51,402 nt of DNA from Candidatus Yanofskyibacteriota bacterium (lineage in GTDB: Bacteria > Patescibacteriota > Minisyncoccia > 2-02-FULL-40-12 > GWA2-44-9): the NCBI GenBank assembly GCA_016185505.1, contig JACPNL010000002.1, positions 1-51,402 of the forward strand, written 5' to 3'. The position numbers and the translations under genes are program-made. The stretch's first letter is position 1; each line of letters starts with the position of its first letter. Below the pieces are notes generated by a model. The model searched no databases, was not told the origin of the DNA, and saw nothing but the letters and a program-made list of their open reading frames with translations. This document shows positions 7,716-16,605 of the stretch, in pieces.

Positions 7716-8603
7716 ATGAATAATAGTAGAGACGTTAAAATTTTCATTATTGCTCCTCTTCTTGCCATCGCTCTTTTTTACGCGGGTAATTTCTTCAAAT
7801 TTTCTGTTCCCGCGCTTGACATAGAGAAGTTGCGCGCCGGAAGCACGGCAAAATTGGAAGAACAGATCATTCCTTTAAAGGGGGCGCGTTTGCCTGTCTC
7901 TTGGGGAAACCTTGGCGTTCAAATGGTTAATACCGGCGTGATAGACGCCGCAAAGTTCGAAAATCTTTATTCCGGCCGAGGAGGCATGAGCGACGAGATG
8001 AAGGGAATCCTTTATGAGGCGGACAACAAAGAATTGGTCATAGCAAAAGATAATGCCGGATTTCTACTGAATGTTCTGTGGGCGCTCGGTCTGAGCAACA
8101 AAAATGATATTTTGGAAAAAGGGCCGATGACGGACAAGCGCTATGGAGGCGCTGACAGATTCGCATCAACGGGCGGCTGGTCCCTCAGTGACGGAAACAC
8201 TATGGAACACTATTCTCGGCACAAATTTCTTATTCTTACCCCCGACCAACAGAAGCTTGTAGAAGAAGTGTCAAAGAATATTTATCGTCCCTGTTGCAAC
8301 AACCCGACTTATTTTCCCGATTGCAATCATGGTATGGCTATGCTGGGACTGCTTGAACTAATGGCATCGCAAGGCATAGGCGAAGAGGAAATATATCACG
8401 CCGCGCTTGCCGTTAACTCTTATTGGTTTCCCGACACATATTCGGCCATAGCTCAATTCCTCCAAACAAAGAACTTTGATTGGCGAAAAGCCGAACCGAA
8501 GGATCTTCTGGGATACAATTTCTCAAGCGCTTCCGGCTATCAGCAGATCCTGTCGGAATTGAAACCGGTTAATGAAAGCGATGGCGGAAGTTGCGGGGTA
8601 TAA
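7716..8603 (+). CDS. Exported Cys-rich protein of unknown function, copA neighbour
   Basis: 295 aa with an N-terminal hydrophobic anchor (~8-25) and a soluble exported domain. The most striking region is YRPCCNNPTYFPDCNHGMA (~190-208), a CC...C.H cluster suited to metal or haem binding; the C-terminus is also Cys-containing (GGSCGV). No annotated family is recognised. It ends 30 bases before copA and probably shares its transcript, so a role in copper sensing, binding or redox is plausible but inferred from context only. Confidence 0.6.
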   Translation: MNNSRDVKIFIIAPLLAIALFYAGNFFKFSVPALDIEKLRAGSTAKLEEQIIPLKGARLPVSWGNLGVQMVNTGVIDAAKFENLYSGRGGMSDEMKGILYEADNKELVIAKDNAGFLLNVLWALGLSNKNDILEKGPMTDKRYGGADRFASTGGWSLSDGNTMEHYSRHKFLILTPDQQKLVEEVSKNIYRPCCNNPTYFPDCNHGMAMLGLLELMASQGIGEEEIYHAALAVNSYWFPDTYSAIAQFLQTKNFDWRKAEPKDLLGYNFSSASGYQQILSELKPVNESDGGSCGV

Positions 8604-8633
8604 ATGGGTGTATAATAAAAAAAGGGGGTAAAG

Positions 8634-11180
8634 ATGAAAAAAGAGACATACAAAATTAAAGGCATGCACTGTGCCAGTTGCGCCGGAACGATTGAGCGCG
8701 TGCTTTTGCAAACCGCGGGTGTGCGTTCGGCTTCGGTTAATTTTGCTTCAGAATCAGTGCTTATTGAATTTGACGACCGCGTAGTTTCGGAGGAGAGCCT
8801 TGCCGAATCCGTCGGGTCAGTCGGCTATCGGCTTGATGTCGGCGTTCAAACAAAAAAAGAGGCGGCGTCGAGCGGCGGAACTTCCGAGACTATTTCCATA
8901 AAGGTGCTGGGAATGGATTCTCCCCACTGCGCTATGGTTGTTCAGAATGCGCTCAAAAAACTGCCCGGCGTTAAAAATATTGACGTAGATTTTTCAAATC
9001 AACGGGCAAAGGTGATCTTTGCTCCAAAAAAACTCACCGTAAGCGATATCTTTAAAGTGATTACCGACGCCGGCTACAAGCCGATTGAGGAAGAGGGAGA
9101 AGCCGAGGAAGTTTTGGACAGAGAAAAAATAGAGAGAGAAAAACAAGCACGGATTCTTAAAACAAAACTTATTGTCGGCGGCATTCTTTCAGTTTTCATA
9201 TTTCTCGGCAGCTTTCCGGAATGGTTTTCTTTCGTGCCGGCTCTTTTGAGTGATTATTGGACCCTTTTTATCTTAACCACCCCCGTGCAATTCTGGGTCG
9301 GCTGGCAATTCTACAGCGGGCTTAAACTTCTCGTAAAATACCGCACAGCCGACATGAACACGCTGATCGCCATAGGGACCCTCGCCGCGTATTTTTACAG
9401 CGCGTCTGTTGTTGTGTTCCCGGATTTCTTTGCAAAAGGGGGGATTGCGCCGAAAATCTATTTTGACACTTCGGCCATCATTATTGTTTTGATCCTTTTA
9501 GGAAAATATTTTGAGATATTGATGAAGGGACGCGCTTCGGAGGCAATTAAAAAACTGGTAGGGCTTCAGCCGAAAACCGCAAAAGTTTTGAAAGACGGAA
9601 AAGAAATCGAAATGCCTATCAGCGAAGTGCAAGTCGGAGATTTGATAGTAGTTCGTCCGGGAGAAAAAATTCCCGTTGACGGGAAGATCACCGAGGGCGA
9701 CTCGGAAATTGACGAATCAATGGTAACGGGAGAGTCAATGCCGGTCCACAAAACGGTTGGCGGCGCGGTTATCGGCAGTACGGTGAATAAATTCGGCGCC
9801 TTCACGTTTGAGACAACCAAGATCGGCAAAGATACGGTTCTTTCTCAAATTATTAAAATGGTAGAAGAAGCCCAAGGATCTAAGGCGCCGATTCAGCGTC
9901 TTGCCGATTTGGTTTCTTCTTATTTTGTTCCGGTTGTAGTAGCAATCGCCATTCTCACTTTTCTCGTTTGGTTTTTCTTCGGTCCTTCTCCCGCTTTTAA
10001 TTTCGCCCTTGTTAATTTCGTGGCGGTTCTTATTATCGCTTGTCCCTGCGCGCTTGGTCTGGCAACGCCGATGGCAATCATGGTTTCATCCGGCAGCGCG
10101 GCCGTCAAGGGGATTCTGGTAAAAGACGCCGCTTCGCTTGAAACCGCGAACAAGATTGATACTATAATTTTGGACAAAACAGGCACGCTTACTCAGGGCA
10201 AGCCGCAGTTAACCGATATAATTTCTTTTGAAAATGAAGATCGGGCGGATATTCTTTCTTTCGCCGCGTCTCTTGAACAAAGATCGGAACATCCCTTGGC
10301 GCAGGCGATCTTACGATATGCCGCGAGTTTGGACCAAAAATCATCACATTCGCTTGATAAAGCGATAATTGATAGGGCCAAAAAAGAAAAGATTGAACTA
10401 TATAAACTGCTTGATTTTAAGGCAATTTCAGGAAAAGGCTTGCGAGGTTCTCTTCAGGTCGGCGACCAAAAAATTGAGGCCTATTTGGGAAACAGAGCGC
10501 TTGCGGCGGATGTTGGTTTGGATGTATCTATTTACGAAGATAGAATCAAGAAGCTTGAGGATGAGGGGAAAACAGCGATGATCCTTATCGTTGAAAAGCG
10601 TATTAAAGGCGTTCTTGCCGTTGCTGATGTGTTAAAGGAAGAATCCGTTAAGGCGGTAAAAATTTTGCAACAAAGCGGTATAGATGTTTGGATGATCACC
10701 GGAGACAATGAACGCACCGCTCGCGCCATTGCCGGCCAGGTGGGAATAAAAAATATAATGAGCGAAGTTCTGCCCGATAAAAAATCAGAAAAAGTGCGCG
10801 AATTGCAGGCGCAAGGCAGAATCGTGGCAATGGTGGGCGACGGCATTAACGATGCGCCGGCGCTTACCCAATCCAATGTCGGCATCGCCATGGGCGAGGG
10901 AACAGACATTGCGATGGAATCGGCCAACATTACTTTGATGAGAGGAGATTTGATGCTTATTCCGGAAACGATAAAACTGTCAAAACAAACGATGAGAATA
11001 ATTAAACAGAACCTGTTTTGGGCATTCTTTTACAATTCCGCGTTTATTCCCGTTGCGGCGGGCGTTCTCTATCCATTTTTTGGAATTCTGCTTAATCCTA
11101 TTTTTGCCGGCGCTGCGATGGCGTTCAGCAGTATCAGCGTTGTGTTTAATTCGTTACGATTGAAAAACGGCGGAACATGA
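8634..11180 (+). CDS. copA: Copper-translocating P1B-type ATPase
   Basis: 848 aa, full length. There are two N-terminal heavy-metal domains: the first has GMHCASC (Cys13, Cys16), the second has GMDSPHC, so it keeps only one Cys of the CxxC pair. The membrane metal site CPC is at ~471-473 ([15 protein letters not shown]), the phosphorylation motif DKTGTLT at ~514-520, TGD/DNE at ~688 and GDGINDAP at ~735. It exports Cu+ from the cytoplasm. A purine-rich Shine-Dalgarno (GGGGG) precedes the ATG and a TATAAT lies at 8610, so it may also have its own promoter. There are two DoxX-like or small membrane genes downstream. Confidence 0.93.
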   Translation: MKKETYKIKGMHCASCAGTIERVLLQTAGVRSASVNFASESVLIEFDDRVVSEESLAESVGSVGYRLDVGVQTKKEAASSGGTSETISIKVLGMDSPHCAMVVQNALKKLPGVKNIDVDFSNQRAKVIFAPKKLTVSDIFKVITDAGYKPIEEEGEAEEVLDREKIEREKQARILKTKLIVGGILSVFIFLGSFPEWFSFVPALLSDYWTLFILTTPVQFWVGWQFYSGLKLLVKYRTADMNTLIAIGTLAAYFYSASVVVFPDFFAKGGIAPKIYFDTSAIIIVLILLGKYFEILMKGRASEAIKKLVGLQPKTAKVLKDGKEIEMPISEVQVGDLIVVRPGEKIPVDGKITEGDSEIDESMVTGESMPVHKTVGGAVIGSTVNKFGAFTFETTKIGKDTVLSQIIKMVEEAQGSKAPIQRLADLVSSYFVPVVVAIAILTFLVWFFFGPSPAFNFALVNFVAVLIIACPCALGLATPMAIMVSSGSAAVKGILVKDAASLETANKIDTIILDKTGTLTQGKPQLTDIISFENEDRADILSFAASLEQRSEHPLAQAILRYAASLDQKSSHSLDKAIIDRAKKEKIELYKLLDFKAISGKGLRGSLQVGDQKIEAYLGNRALAADVGLDVSIYEDRIKKLEDEGKTAMILIVEKRIKGVLAVADVLKEESVKAVKILQQSGIDVWMITGDNERTARAIAGQVGIKNIMSEVLPDKKSEKVRELQAQGRIVAMVGDGINDAPALTQSNVGIAMGEGTDIAMESANITLMRGDLMLIPETIKLSKQTMRIIKQNLFWAFFYNSAFIPVAAGVLYPFFGILLNPIFAGAAMAFSSISVVFNSLRLKNGGT

Positions 11181-11190
11181 TTATTATGAT

Positions 11191-11250
11191 AAACGCGGAG
11201 TGGTCGAGCCTCGTCTATCTCGGTAGATTTCGACGGGTGAACGCGTTTTT
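11191..11250 (+). terminator. Composite terminator hairpin after copA
   Basis: AAACGCG (11191) pairs with CGCGTTT, with inner CTCGTC and GACGGG arms, followed by a short T run. Confidence 0.55.
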
Positions 11251-11281
11251 AAGTTAAAATATTAAAGTTAAAAATAATGAA

Positions 11282-11411
11282 TCCCGTTAGAAGTCCTGGA
11301 CAGAAAAAATTTCAAGAAAATTTTTTCTTACAAACTTTAACGGGTATATAATTTTAACAAAGATCTGTTCAAGTTCAGCCCTGTGCTGAATAAGACGGAC
11401 TTCTAACGGGA
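11282..11411. repeat. Inverted-repeat element (TCCCGTTAGA family), copy 2
   Basis: Perfect 15-bp arms TCCCGTTAGAAGTCC (11282-11296) and GGACTTCTAACGGGA (11397-11411) enclose ~100 bp with an A/T hairpin and a further TTAACGGG half-site. The last base of the right arm is the A of the following ATG, as in copy 1. Confidence 0.8.
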
Positions 11412-11788
11412 TGAATAAAAAAATAGAATGGGTGTTGCGAATCGCGGTGGCCGGAGAGTTTATCGGTCATGGCGTGTTTGCGCTTCAAGGTCGTCAATCG
11501 TGGGTTGATTGGTTTTCAATTTTTGGTATTTCAGATGTCGGAACGGCGGCAACTCTTTTGTGGCTGGTTGGCTTGATAGACGTTTTGCTGGCCGTGTTAA
11601 TCCTGATAAGGCCGGTTCGTTTGGCGCTTCTGTGGATGGCATTCTGGGGATTTTGGACGGCGCTTATGCGCCCGATCGCCGGAGATTCAATTTTTGAATT
11701 TGTTGAGCGTTGGGCTAACTGGGGCGCGCCGCTTGCGTTGCTATTATTAGTCGGCTGGCCGAAGTCGTTTAAAGAGTGGTTTAGGTAA
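11411..11788 (+). CDS. DoxX-like small membrane protein
   Basis: 125 aa with four hydrophobic helices (about 7-27, 42-66, 70-88 and 102-118). The N-terminal EWVLRIAVAGEFIGHGVFAL and the overall size resemble the DoxX/DoxD-like family, membrane proteins of uncertain role often linked to redox stress. The ATG starts exactly at the end of an inverted repeat and no Shine-Dalgarno is visible. It is followed by a 40-aa membrane protein and a terminator. Confidence 0.6.
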   Translation: MNKKIEWVLRIAVAGEFIGHGVFALQGRQSWVDWFSIFGISDVGTAATLLWLVGLIDVLLAVLILIRPVRLALLWMAFWGFWTALMRPIAGDSIFEFVERWANWGAPLALLLLVGWPKSFKEWFR

Positions 11789-11807
11789 TCATATTTTAGA
11801 TAACCAT

Positions 11808-11930
11808 ATGATGTACGGAAATTGGTCCATGATGTCGGGGGCGTGGGGATTCGGATTCCTCACCTGGCTGGTGGTCTTTGTAGACCTCGTTCTCCTCGGC
11901 GTCTGGCTCTGGAAACAAGTTAGTAAATAA
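11808..11930 (+). CDS. 40-aa single-pass membrane protein
   Basis: MMYGNWSMMSGAWGFGF followed by a transmembrane helix LTWLVVFVDLVLLGVWLW and a basic end. Met/Gly/Trp-rich small membrane proteins like this often occur beside copper ATPases, but no function is known. It starts 19 bases after the DoxX-like gene and is followed by a terminator. It is too short for most gene callers. Confidence 0.6.
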   Translation: MMYGNWSMMSGAWGFGFLTWLVVFVDLVLLGVWLWKQVSK

Positions 11931-11948
11931 AAGGACTCCTCCCTAGAA

Positions 11949-11979
11949 TAAAAAAGCCGTTTTTAGGCGGCCTTTTTTA
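11949..11979 (+). terminator. Intrinsic terminator
   Basis: An A-rich left arm and GCCG pair with CGGC and a T-rich right arm (AAAAAAGCCG...CGGCCTTTTTT). It closes the copA-region transcript. Confidence 0.65.
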
Positions 11980-12121
11980 GGTTGGCTGATCGAATTTGTT
12001 CAAGAGTTTGTTTAAATAATTTAAAAAGTTGTATTTAGGCGTGGTGTGGATTTAGTTGATGTTATAATTTTTTTGTGCTACTTTGTTGTCCAGTACTTTA
12101 TTTAATGTGAGAGAACAAGAT

Positions 12122-12433
12122 ATGTGCTGGAGGGACGATATTGTTACAGAGCGTTATTGTTCAGATTGCGGCCAAGAATACTACGGCGACTTGGGTCATA
12201 GGGGTTGCCCCACTCTTGCGAGAAAAACAGAAGATCCTTTTAGTGAAGAGATTACTGCCGTAGCGACGAGACACGGGTGGGACGTAGAGACAACCAAAGA
12301 TAAAATCAAAAGAACTCAAGAGATTTTGGCCTTACAATCTTCACAAGAAGCAATAGATTTTCTTCTGGAAGCCATACCGAACACCAAGCAAGATATTATC
12401 ACAAAACTTGAAGAAGATAATCCTCCATTTTAA
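12122..12433 (+). CDS. Small zinc-ribbon-like protein of unknown function
   Basis: 103 aa. The N-terminus holds Cys and His residues that could form a zinc site: MCW, YCSDCGQEYYGDLGHRGCP (~12-30). The rest is polar and helical. ATG 12122 is chosen because GAGAG lies eight bases upstream; an upstream TTG at 12083 would add residues with no such site. A short hairpin terminator follows the stop. No family is recognised. Confidence 0.5.
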   Translation: MCWRDDIVTERYCSDCGQEYYGDLGHRGCPTLARKTEDPFSEEITAVATRHGWDVETTKDKIKRTQEILALQSSQEAIDFLLEAIPNTKQDIITKLEEDNPPF

Positions 12434-12454
12434 TGCCAACTCTGTTGGCCCTTT
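12434..12454 (+). terminator. Short intrinsic terminator
   Basis: GCCAAC, a TCT loop and GTTGGC are followed by a T-rich stretch, directly after the zinc-ribbon-like gene and facing the convergent plsY-fusion gene. Confidence 0.6.
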
Positions 12455-12459
12455 TTAAA

Positions 12460-13530
12460 CTAGAAAACAAGAGTAAGAATTATTGCTGTTCCGATGGGTA
12501 CGAGGAGGTTGTCGTCTATGAGGAATGAAAATTGGTCGAGAATTGCCGTTGATAGCGCGGCGATGATCATGAAATTTAAAGAAAGGTCCAGTCCGGCAAG
12601 GGATCTAAGGAAAATTCCTGTAATTAGGCAAAGAATAAAAATAAGAACCGCTCCACCTATTGTTTTCCCCTTTATCGTTTCTTTTGCCATAAAAACCAAA
12701 CCAAGCGGAGCAAAAACGTCGCCGATTATAAAGAAACTCAAACTAATGACCACTATTTCTTTAGGGAAAACCCAGAAAATCGCAAATGCGCTTGCCAGGA
12801 AAAAAGTATAACCGGAAAGTCGCTTTAATTCTTTTGTTTTTGCTAAACTTTTTAAAGCCAAGTACCGGCGGTTAAGCGCGGGCAAGATAAATCTCATTCC
12901 GTCCAAGACCAGAGAAACAACAAGCAGAACTCCAACAAAGACCAACAAAAATTTTTGCGAAACAACTAAATATCCCAACGGCAAAACCAAAGCCGTCAGT
13001 TTTAGAAACTTTCTGACCGGCGCCTCGGACAGAACTTTTTTAATTTCCGGTCTTTGGGAAATCGCGATGGTATAAAAAATCGTGGTTATGAAGAGAAACA
13101 GGGCAAAAACAGAAAGAGTATGAAACCATACGATCAGGTTAAGCCCGTAAAGAGAGGCAACGCCTCTTCCGCCGCGAAAGTTCAAGTAAAAAGGGAAAAC
13201 ATGGCCGGCAACGGCTGCAAGGCCAATAAGTATGGCAACGTCTGGGTTAATACCTGTGGATAAACGACTTGCGAAGTCGTTTATCCACAGGGGATTTAAA
13301 ATCAATCCCTTTACGGCAATGAAATAGGCGGTAGCGGCCTTGAGCGCGTCAAAAATTCCGGTGATAACGCCATAAACCGGCCCGACCTCACGGTATGTGT
13401 TGGACGCGCCGGTGTTTTTGTTCTTGCCGACTTCCCGAAGGTCAACACTTTTAATGACTCGGCCGAAGAAATACCCTGGAGAAAGGGAACCAAGCAGATA
13501 TCCGAGTCCTAGAAAAATTACGATATTCAT
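12460..13530 (-). CDS. plsY: PlsY glycerol-3-phosphate acyltransferase fused to a lipid/dolichol-kinase-like membrane domain
   Basis: 356 aa from the ATG at 13530. The N-terminal ~200 residues are PlsY, which moves acyl groups from acyl-phosphate to glycerol-3-phosphate: LLGSLSPGYFFGR, GASNTYREVG and GHVFPFYLNFRGGRGVA are its three loops. The C-terminal ~150 residues have several membrane helices and the ELKR...GYTFF...GDVFAPLGL pattern of CTP-dependent diacylglycerol/dolichol kinases. So two steps of lipid-head chemistry may be joined. A 39-bp palindrome I is inserted in frame between the AVKGLILNP and INPDVAIL segments, adding 13 residues in a loop. Longer upstream frames lack conserved sequence. 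Confidence 0.78.
   Translation of the reverse strand: MNIVIFLGLGYLLGSLSPGYFFGRVIKSVDLREVGKNKNTGASNTYREVGPVYGVITGIFDALKAATAYFIAVKGLILNPLWINDFASRLSTGINPDVAILIGLAAVAGHVFPFYLNFRGGRGVASLYGLNLIVWFHTLSVFALFLFITTIFYTIAISQRPEIKKVLSEAPVRKFLKLTALVLPLGYLVVSQKFLLVFVGVLLVVSLVLDGMRFILPALNRRYLALKSLAKTKELKRLSGYTFFLASAFAIFWVFPKEIVVISLSFFIIGDVFAPLGLVFMAKETIKGKTIGGAVLIFILCLITGIFLRSLAGLDLSLNFMIIAALSTAILDQFSFLIDDNLLVPIGTAIILTLVF
13253..13291. repeat. Palindrome I copy B, inside plsY
   Basis: A perfect 39-bp copy: 18-bp arms CCTGTGGATAAACGACTT and AAGTCGTTTATCCACAGG around GCG. Read on the minus strand it adds PLWINDFASRLST in frame to PlsY. It carries two inverted DnaA-box sequences. Confidence 0.95.
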
Positions 13531-13579
13531 ATCTGACTTTATTTTACAATATGCTAGTATTAATTTATAGAGGATTAAG

Positions 13580-14353
13580 ATGGGAATTTTTGAATCAATA
13601 ATTCTTGGGGTTGTTGAAGGTTTTACCGAATTTTTGCCCATATCATCAACGGGGCATCTTATTTTATCTTCATATTTATTGAAACTGGAACAAAGCAGCT
13701 TTCTGACAAGTTTTCAGATAGCGATACAGCTGGGCGCGATATTGTCGGTGGTAGTTCTATATTTCAAAAAATTTCTTCTAAACACGGAAGTTATCAAAAG
13801 AATTGCCGTTGCTTTTTTGCCTACTGCCGTTGTCGGATTTTTGCTCTATGGATTTATAAAAAATGTTCTTATTGGGAGCACGGTTACCGTACTTTGGTCT
13901 TTGCTTTTGGGCGGTGTTGCTTTAATCATTTTTGAATTTTGGTATAGAAGCAAAGAATTAACACACGAAAAAAACGTAGCTGATATTTCCTATGCTCACT
14001 GCTTTTTCATCGGACTTTTCCAAACAGTTGCCGTTGTCCCCGGCGTGTCTCGCGCCGGTGCGACCATACTAGGAGGATTATGGCTTGGGGTGCCGAGGAA
14101 AACAATAGTGGAATTCTCTTTCTTGCTTGCTCTGCCAACAATGGCCGGAGCTACGGGGCTGGATTTGCTCAAAAACGCGTCTAGTTTTTCTTATGATCAG
14201 TTTAGTATTCTTGCTGTGGGTTTCGTTGCTTCGTTTGTTACCGCGATGCTGGCTATCAAGTTTTTGCTGTCTTTTATTCAGAAACACACTTTTGCCCCAT
14301 TTGGCGTTTATAGAATAATTATGGCTATTGTGTTTTTTCTGTTTTTGTTGTAA
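13580..14353 (+). CDS. uppP: Undecaprenyl-diphosphatase
   Basis: 257 aa, multi-pass membrane protein of the BacA/UppP family, which recycles undecaprenyl diphosphate for peptidoglycan and surface glycan synthesis. Both active-site regions are intact: VVEGFTEFLPISSTGHL (~10-26) and PGVSRAGATILGGLWLGVPR (~155-174). A GAGGA Shine-Dalgarno precedes the ATG. It is transcribed away from the plsY fusion; the 49-bp gap holds both sets of start signals. Confidence 0.93.
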   Translation: MGIFESIILGVVEGFTEFLPISSTGHLILSSYLLKLEQSSFLTSFQIAIQLGAILSVVVLYFKKFLLNTEVIKRIAVAFLPTAVVGFLLYGFIKNVLIGSTVTVLWSLLLGGVALIIFEFWYRSKELTHEKNVADISYAHCFFIGLFQTVAVVPGVSRAGATILGGLWLGVPRKTIVEFSFLLALPTMAGATGLDLLKNASSFSYDQFSILAVGFVASFVTAMLAIKFLLSFIQKHTFAPFGVYRIIMAIVFFLFLL

Positions 14354-14398
14354 AATTTTTCACAGGATAACAGGCATTATCTACAAAAAGGAAGGCAG

Positions 14399-15046
14399 AT
14401 GCTCTTTAACCAATGGTTATTAGTTTTGGGAACCGCCGCCGTATTGCTTATGGTGGGCTATTTTATAAAATTAATCAGGTCTAAGAATAACTGGATCAAA
14501 ATAGTTACTTTTACCGGTCCATCCGGGGCAGGCAAGACGACTATTATCGGAGAACTACTTAAAAAGCATCCTAGATGGAAAATGGTCTTGAGCTTGACCT
14601 CAAGAGAGTCAAGAGGCGGGGACTTACCGGGCGAATACAGATGTAATGTTTCCAGAAAAGAATTTTTGCGGATTAGAAAAGAGAAAAGAGATTTGTGGAT
14701 AGAGTCGGTTCATGGGAATATGTACGCGACGCTTAAAGTTGATGTTGTTAACGCTCTTTTGTCCGAAGGATTGTCTCTGATGAATCTTATGCCGGTTTCG
14801 GTTAGAAAAATTCGCGCTTATGCCTCTGGTCAGGTGCGGTCTATTTTCATACTTCCGCCAAGTGAGAAAGAATTAAGACGGCGTCTTGTGAAAAGGGGCG
14901 AGTTGCCCGAGCAGATAGACAAGAGAATAGCCGACTGCAAGAAATGGGAAGAGGAAGCAAGGTTATCCGATATTCCTTACGAATTTGTAAAAAATGACGG
15001 GACGGTTGAAGAAGCGGTTGAGCGGGTGGAAAGAATTATAGATTAA
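14399..15046 (+). CDS. Membrane-tethered guanylate kinase homologue
   Basis: 215 aa. An N-terminal transmembrane helix (~6-25) is followed by a guanylate-kinase-like P-loop domain: GPSGAGKTTI (~41-50), TSRESRGGDLPGEYR (~69-83, where the GMP-binding TTRxPRxGExxGxDY motif lies) and an RLVKRGE...I lid region. The membrane anchor is unusual for a soluble nucleotide kinase. It could phosphorylate GMP or have become a scaffold. AAGGAAGG precedes the ATG; a terminator follows. Confidence 0.7.
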   Translation: MLFNQWLLVLGTAAVLLMVGYFIKLIRSKNNWIKIVTFTGPSGAGKTTIIGELLKKHPRWKMVLSLTSRESRGGDLPGEYRCNVSRKEFLRIRKEKRDLWIESVHGNMYATLKVDVVNALLSEGLSLMNLMPVSVRKIRAYASGQVRSIFILPPSEKELRRRLVKRGELPEQIDKRIADCKKWEEEARLSDIPYEFVKNDGTVEEAVERVERIID

Positions 15047-15061
15047 AACATTTGATGTTAT

Positions 15062-15084
15062 ATCCCCAGTTAGGGGATTTTTAG
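15062..15084 (+). terminator. Intrinsic terminator
   Basis: ATCCCC and GGGGAT arms with a five-base loop, followed by TTTTTAG, 16 bases after the guanylate-kinase-like gene. Confidence 0.7.
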
Positions 15085-15114
15085 TTTTTTAAATAGTGTG
15101 TTAGTGTGATTCTT

Positions 15115-15849
15115 ATGGAAGAAAATAATAATTTAGAACAAAAATCTAGGGTCGAGGCATCAAAATTTGATTGGACAAAATTTATAATGCCAGGAGCGAT
15201 AGTGCTGGCTGGTGTTTTGATAAGCGCGGCTGTGCTTTATTCTGGCGGCGGAGGTTCTGGCCGCCCCGCTGCCGATATTGGCTCTGGGGTTAAGCCGCAA
15301 GGACAGATAGCCGTCTCTGCCGACGATGACGCATATCTCGGCGACAAAGACGCGCCGGTGGTGATGATAGAGTTCAGTGACTTACAATGTCCGTTCTGCC
15401 GCTCATTCTGGCGGGACACGTTGCCGCTTATTAAATCGGAATATATAGACACCGGCAAAGTCAGATTCGTATATAGGGACTTTCCTTTAAGTTTTCATCC
15501 CGGAGCGATGCCGGCCGCGCAAGCCGTCGAATGTGCTGAGGAAAAAAGCAAGTTCTGGGAGATGCACGATAAGATATTCATTGAGCAGGACAAACAAGGT
15601 TCGGGGACGATCCAATTCGGCGTTGGCGACTTAAAGAAGTGGGCCGGCGAGATTAATTTGAACGCGGGCAAGTTTAATTCTTGCCTTGATTCTCAAAAAT
15701 ACGCCGAAGAGGTCAATAATGACGCGAAAGACGGCCAGGCCGCCGGAGTAACGGGTACGCCGGGATTCTTTATTAACGGTCGACTGGTAGTAGGCGCGCA
15801 GCCATTTAGTGTGTTTAAGTCCGTCATTGACGAGGAACTTAAAAAATAA
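15115..15849 (+). CDS. DsbA-family exported thiol oxidoreductase
   Basis: 244 aa: a cytoplasmic N-tail, one transmembrane anchor (~24-43), then a DsbA-like thioredoxin domain with active site QCPFC (~91-95) and cis-Pro GTPGFF (~216-221). It probably inserts disulfides in exported proteins and is re-oxidised by the VKOR encoded at 16606. The cupredoxin and VKOR genes follow in the same direction. ATG 15115 is used; an in-frame GTG at 15106 would add three residues and neither has a clear Shine-Dalgarno. Confidence 0.87.
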   Translation: MEENNNLEQKSRVEASKFDWTKFIMPGAIVLAGVLISAAVLYSGGGGSGRPAADIGSGVKPQGQIAVSADDDAYLGDKDAPVVMIEFSDLQCPFCRSFWRDTLPLIKSEYIDTGKVRFVYRDFPLSFHPGAMPAAQAVECAEEKSKFWEMHDKIFIEQDKQGSGTIQFGVGDLKKWAGEINLNAGKFNSCLDSQKYAEEVNNDAKDGQAAGVTGTPGFFINGRLVVGAQPFSVFKSVIDEELKK

Positions 15850-15852
15850 TTA

Positions 15853-15988
15853 TTCTAATTTCTAATTACTCTAATTATTCTAAATAATGACTAATGTCCA
15901 ATTTCTAAATGACCAAACCGGCTTAGTCATTTAGTCATTAGGATTTATTTAGGTCAATTAGGTTAATTAGAATAATTAGGTTAATTGA
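15853..15988. repeat. AT-rich fold-back element (family V), copy 1
   Basis: The left half is built of TAATTATTCTAAT-like words and the right half of their reverse complements (ATTAGAATAATTAGG), with a TTAGTCAT-type middle. The right arm ends two bases before the cupredoxin ATG. Related copies are at 37685-37823 and 42013-42190. Confidence 0.8.
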
Positions 15989-15990
15989 TT

Positions 15991-16500
15991 ATGACCAAAC
16001 TAATATTACTAACAATTGTCGCAATAGTGTTGGTCGGAGTAGTGGTTTTCCTATATTCAGGTGATACGGTTCAGGCACCCGGTTCTTCGCCAACGCCAAC
16101 GACTACGGACAATGTGCCAGTGCCTACTCCTACGCCGACTCCGGTTAACGAAGAATCGTCATCGCCCTTGCCTACAGTATCAGAATCGAAAGTTACCGTA
16201 ACGTATTCCGATTTCGGCTATGGCCCCGCGATCGTTACGGTGGAAAAAGGCGATACGGTTATTTTTGATAATAAGGGCTCAAAGATGATGTGGACCGCTT
16301 CCGCGGTTCATCCGACCCACAAGACCTATCCCGGTTCAGATATCGCGTTTTGCGGAACGCCCCAGTCGATTAGCGCATTCGATGCTTGCAAGGGTTATGG
16401 GTCCGGTGAATCGTGGGAGTTCAAATTTGATCATCAGGGGACTTGGAAATATCACAACCATATGCAGGCGAATCATACGGGAACGATAGTGGTGGAATAA
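15991..16500 (+). CDS. Membrane-anchored cupredoxin-domain protein
   Basis: 169 aa: an N-terminal transmembrane anchor (~3-22), a Thr/Pro/Ser-rich linker with TPTPTP repeats (~30-60) and a plastocyanin-like domain. Possible copper ligands are the His of VHPTH, the Cys of IAFCG and the HNHMQANH cluster at ~155-162. It probably binds copper outside the membrane, fitting the nearby CopA and thiol genes. ATG 15991 lies directly after a fold-back repeat; a TTG at 15985 is the alternative. Confidence 0.78.
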   Translation: MTKLILLTIVAIVLVGVVVFLYSGDTVQAPGSSPTPTTTDNVPVPTPTPTPVNEESSSPLPTVSESKVTVTYSDFGYGPAIVTVEKGDTVIFDNKGSKMMWTASAVHPTHKTYPGSDIAFCGTPQSISAFDACKGYGSGESWEFKFDHQGTWKYHNHMQANHTGTIVVE

Positions 16501-16506
16501 TTTATA

Positions 16507-16604
16507 AAACCGTTGGAAGTGTTGGAAGTGTTCGAAATGACGGAAATGTATTCAACTCCAACAATTCGATCATAGCGAAGCGGTCCATCAACTCGAACGA
16601 TTTT
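16507..16604. repeat. Fold-back spacer before the VKOR gene
   Basis: The left half repeats GTTGGAAGTGTTCGAAATG-like words and the right half carries partial complements (CAACTCGAACG, CCAACAATTCGAT). A similar spacer lies at 26340-26455. It ends within a few bases of the VKOR ATG. Confidence 0.5.
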
Positions 16605-16605
16605 A

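Noticed and set aside
11191-11250. tRNA-like look of the sequence after copA (GGTCGAGCCTCG...)
   Set aside because: No acceptor, anticodon and T-arm combination can be built; it folds as a terminator hairpin.
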